7,884 nt of DNA. It comes from an uncultured Oscillospiraceae bacterium (GTDB lineage: Bacteria > Bacillota > Clostridia > Oscillospirales > Oscillospiraceae). Location of the stretch: the NCBI GenBank assembly GCA_900752445.1, contig CAADVN010000251.1:1-7884 (forward strand). Direction: 5' to 3'. Position 1 is the stretch's first letter. Each line of letters begins with the position of its first letter. The position numbers and the translations under genes were made by a program. Below the pieces are notes generated by a model that had not been told where the DNA came from, ran no database searches, and was given only the letters and a program-made list of their open reading frames with translations. Shown in pieces: positions 3,983 through 7,884 of the stretch.

Positions 3983-5056
3983 ATGTCGAAGGCCTATCTC
4001 CTGCTGGAGGACGGCAGGGTATTGGAGGGCGAGGGCTTTGGCGCGGGCGGGGCCTGCGTGGGCGAGCTGGTGTTCACGACGGGCGTGACGGGCTGTGCGG
4101 AGAGTCTGACGGACCCGAGCTACAGCGGGCAGATGATCTGCTTCACCTTCCCGATGCTTGGCAACTACGGCATATCCTATGAGGACCTGGAGAGCCCGCG
4201 CATACATGCGAAGGCCGTGGTGGTGCGCGAGTTCTGCCGCGAGCCGTCGAATTTCCGCTCCGACACGGATGTGGAGAGCTTCCTGAAGGCCAACGGGGTC
4301 TGCGGCATCTGCGGCGTGGACACGCGGCGCATAACCCAAACCATCCGCGACAGGGGCGTCATGAACGCTGCGGTGACGGACACGCCGCCGGACGAGGCAC
4401 TGCTGGAGAAGGTGAGGGCGTACAAGGTAACAGGCGCGGTCAGCGAGGTCACGTCCTCCGGGATAGTGAAGCTCGACCCGCCCAAATTCGCCCGCTGGTC
4501 CGTGGCGCTCATGGACTACGGCTACAAGAACAGCATCGCCCAGACGCTCATGCGGCACGACTGCGCGGTGACGGTGTATCCTGCGGACACGCCGGCGGAG
4601 GTGGTGCTTGCGGGCGGGCACGACGGGGTCATGCTCTCGAACGGACCCGGCGACCCGGCTGAGAACGTCTTCTGCATAGAGCAGATAAGAAAGCTCATGG
4701 GGCAGCTGCCCATGTTCGGTATCTGTCTCGGCCACCAGATGATGGCGCTGGCGGCGGGCGCGGGCACGCGGAAGATGAAGTTCGGCCACCGCGGCGCGAA
4801 CCAGCCGGCGAAGGACCTCAGGACCGGGCGGGTCTACGTTACGAGCCAGAACCACGGCTACGCTGTGGACATACCGACGCTTGAGGGCTCCGGCGCGCGG
4901 CTGCGCTTCGTGAACGTGAACGACGGCTCCTGCGAGGGCCTCGACTACCCGGGCCTCAACGCCTTCTCGCTGCAGTTCCACCCGGAGGCCCACGGCGGGC
5001 CGCGCGACTGCGTCTCGATGTTCGGACTGTTCACTGAAATGATGGAGGGACGCTGA
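3983..5056 (+). CDS. carA: Carbamoyl-phosphate synthase small (glutaminase) subunit
   Basis: CarA hydrolyses glutamine and passes ammonia through a tunnel to CarB for carbamoyl phosphate synthesis, feeding arginine and pyrimidine pathways. At 357 residues it is near normal family length. The N-terminal small-subunit domain (about 1-150) includes FTTGVTGCAESLTDPSYSGQ (31-50) and CGICGVDTRRIT (107-118). The C-terminal class I amidotransferase domain begins near 172. Its nucleophile is Cys248 in GICLGHQ; His333 and Glu335 in QFHPEA complete the triad. SNGPGDP (219-225) is also diagnostic. I chose ATG 3983 because AAAGGAG (3967-3973) lies 9 bases before it; the in-frame ATG at 3977 would add two residues but leaves only 3 bases of spacing. 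The stop is one base before the carB start. Unlike gap, it uses ATA for most isoleucines (7 of 12 by my count). Confidence 0.95.
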   Translation: MSKAYLLLEDGRVLEGEGFGAGGACVGELVFTTGVTGCAESLTDPSYSGQMICFTFPMLGNYGISYEDLESPRIHAKAVVVREFCREPSNFRSDTDVESFLKANGVCGICGVDTRRITQTIRDRGVMNAAVTDTPPDEALLEKVRAYKVTGAVSEVTSSGIVKLDPPKFARWSVALMDYGYKNSIAQTLMRHDCAVTVYPADTPAEVVLAGGHDGVMLSNGPGDPAENVFCIEQIRKLMGQLPMFGICLGHQMMALAAGAGTRKMKFGHRGANQPAKDLRTGRVYVTSQNHGYAVDIPTLEGSGARLRFVNVNDGSCEGLDYPGLNAFSLQFHPEAHGGPRDCVSMFGLFTEMMEGR

Positions 5057-5057
5057 A

Positions 5058-7884
<2,827 letters not shown>

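Overview
The window comes from a bacterial chromosome with G+C-rich genes and AT-rich intergenic gaps. Strong AGGAGG-type ribosome binding sites, TTGACA/TATAAT-type promoters with 17-base spacers, U-tailed terminators and clostridial-looking proteins point to a high-G+C member of the Bacillota, probably class Clostridia (Oscillospiraceae-like). That placement is inference from protein style, not a marker-gene result. I see no sign of a mobile element, CRISPR array, tRNA or rRNA; this reads as ordinary core chromosome with some interesting regulatory DNA.

Layout. (1) 1-522, minus: N-terminal 174 residues of a PAS-like/histidine-kinase-like sensor that runs off the left edge, with its own strong promoter. 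(2) 523-813: divergent promoter region holding two look-alike tandem promoters reading toward gap. (3) 814-1827, plus: gap, a type I glyceraldehyde-3-phosphate dehydrogenase, closed by a strong terminator. (4) 1950-2144, minus: a 64-residue protein of unknown function with its own promoter, a possible operator inside that promoter, and its own terminator back to back with the gap terminator. (5) 2329-3609, minus: a membrane family-2 glycosyltransferase with the QxxRW signature of processive polysaccharide synthases, alone in its transcription unit. (6) 3610-3982: a 373-base divergent region rich in direct and inverted repeats. (7) 3983-5056 and 5058-7884, plus: carA and carB, the two subunits of glutamine-dependent carbamoyl-phosphate synthetase. 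They form a tightly coupled operon, and carB is cut by the right edge.

How the genes work together. Only carA and carB form a true functional pair: CarA releases ammonia from glutamine and CarB turns it, with bicarbonate and two ATP, into carbamoyl phosphate for arginine and pyrimidine synthesis. The other genes look like independent single-gene units. The points most worth a second look are the cofactor-site residues of Gap, which suggest NADP use or dual specificity, the small orphan protein with a promoter-embedded palindrome, and the repeat-rich carA/glycosyltransferase divergent region with ArgR-like half-sites. I found no convincing previously undescribed multi-gene system here.
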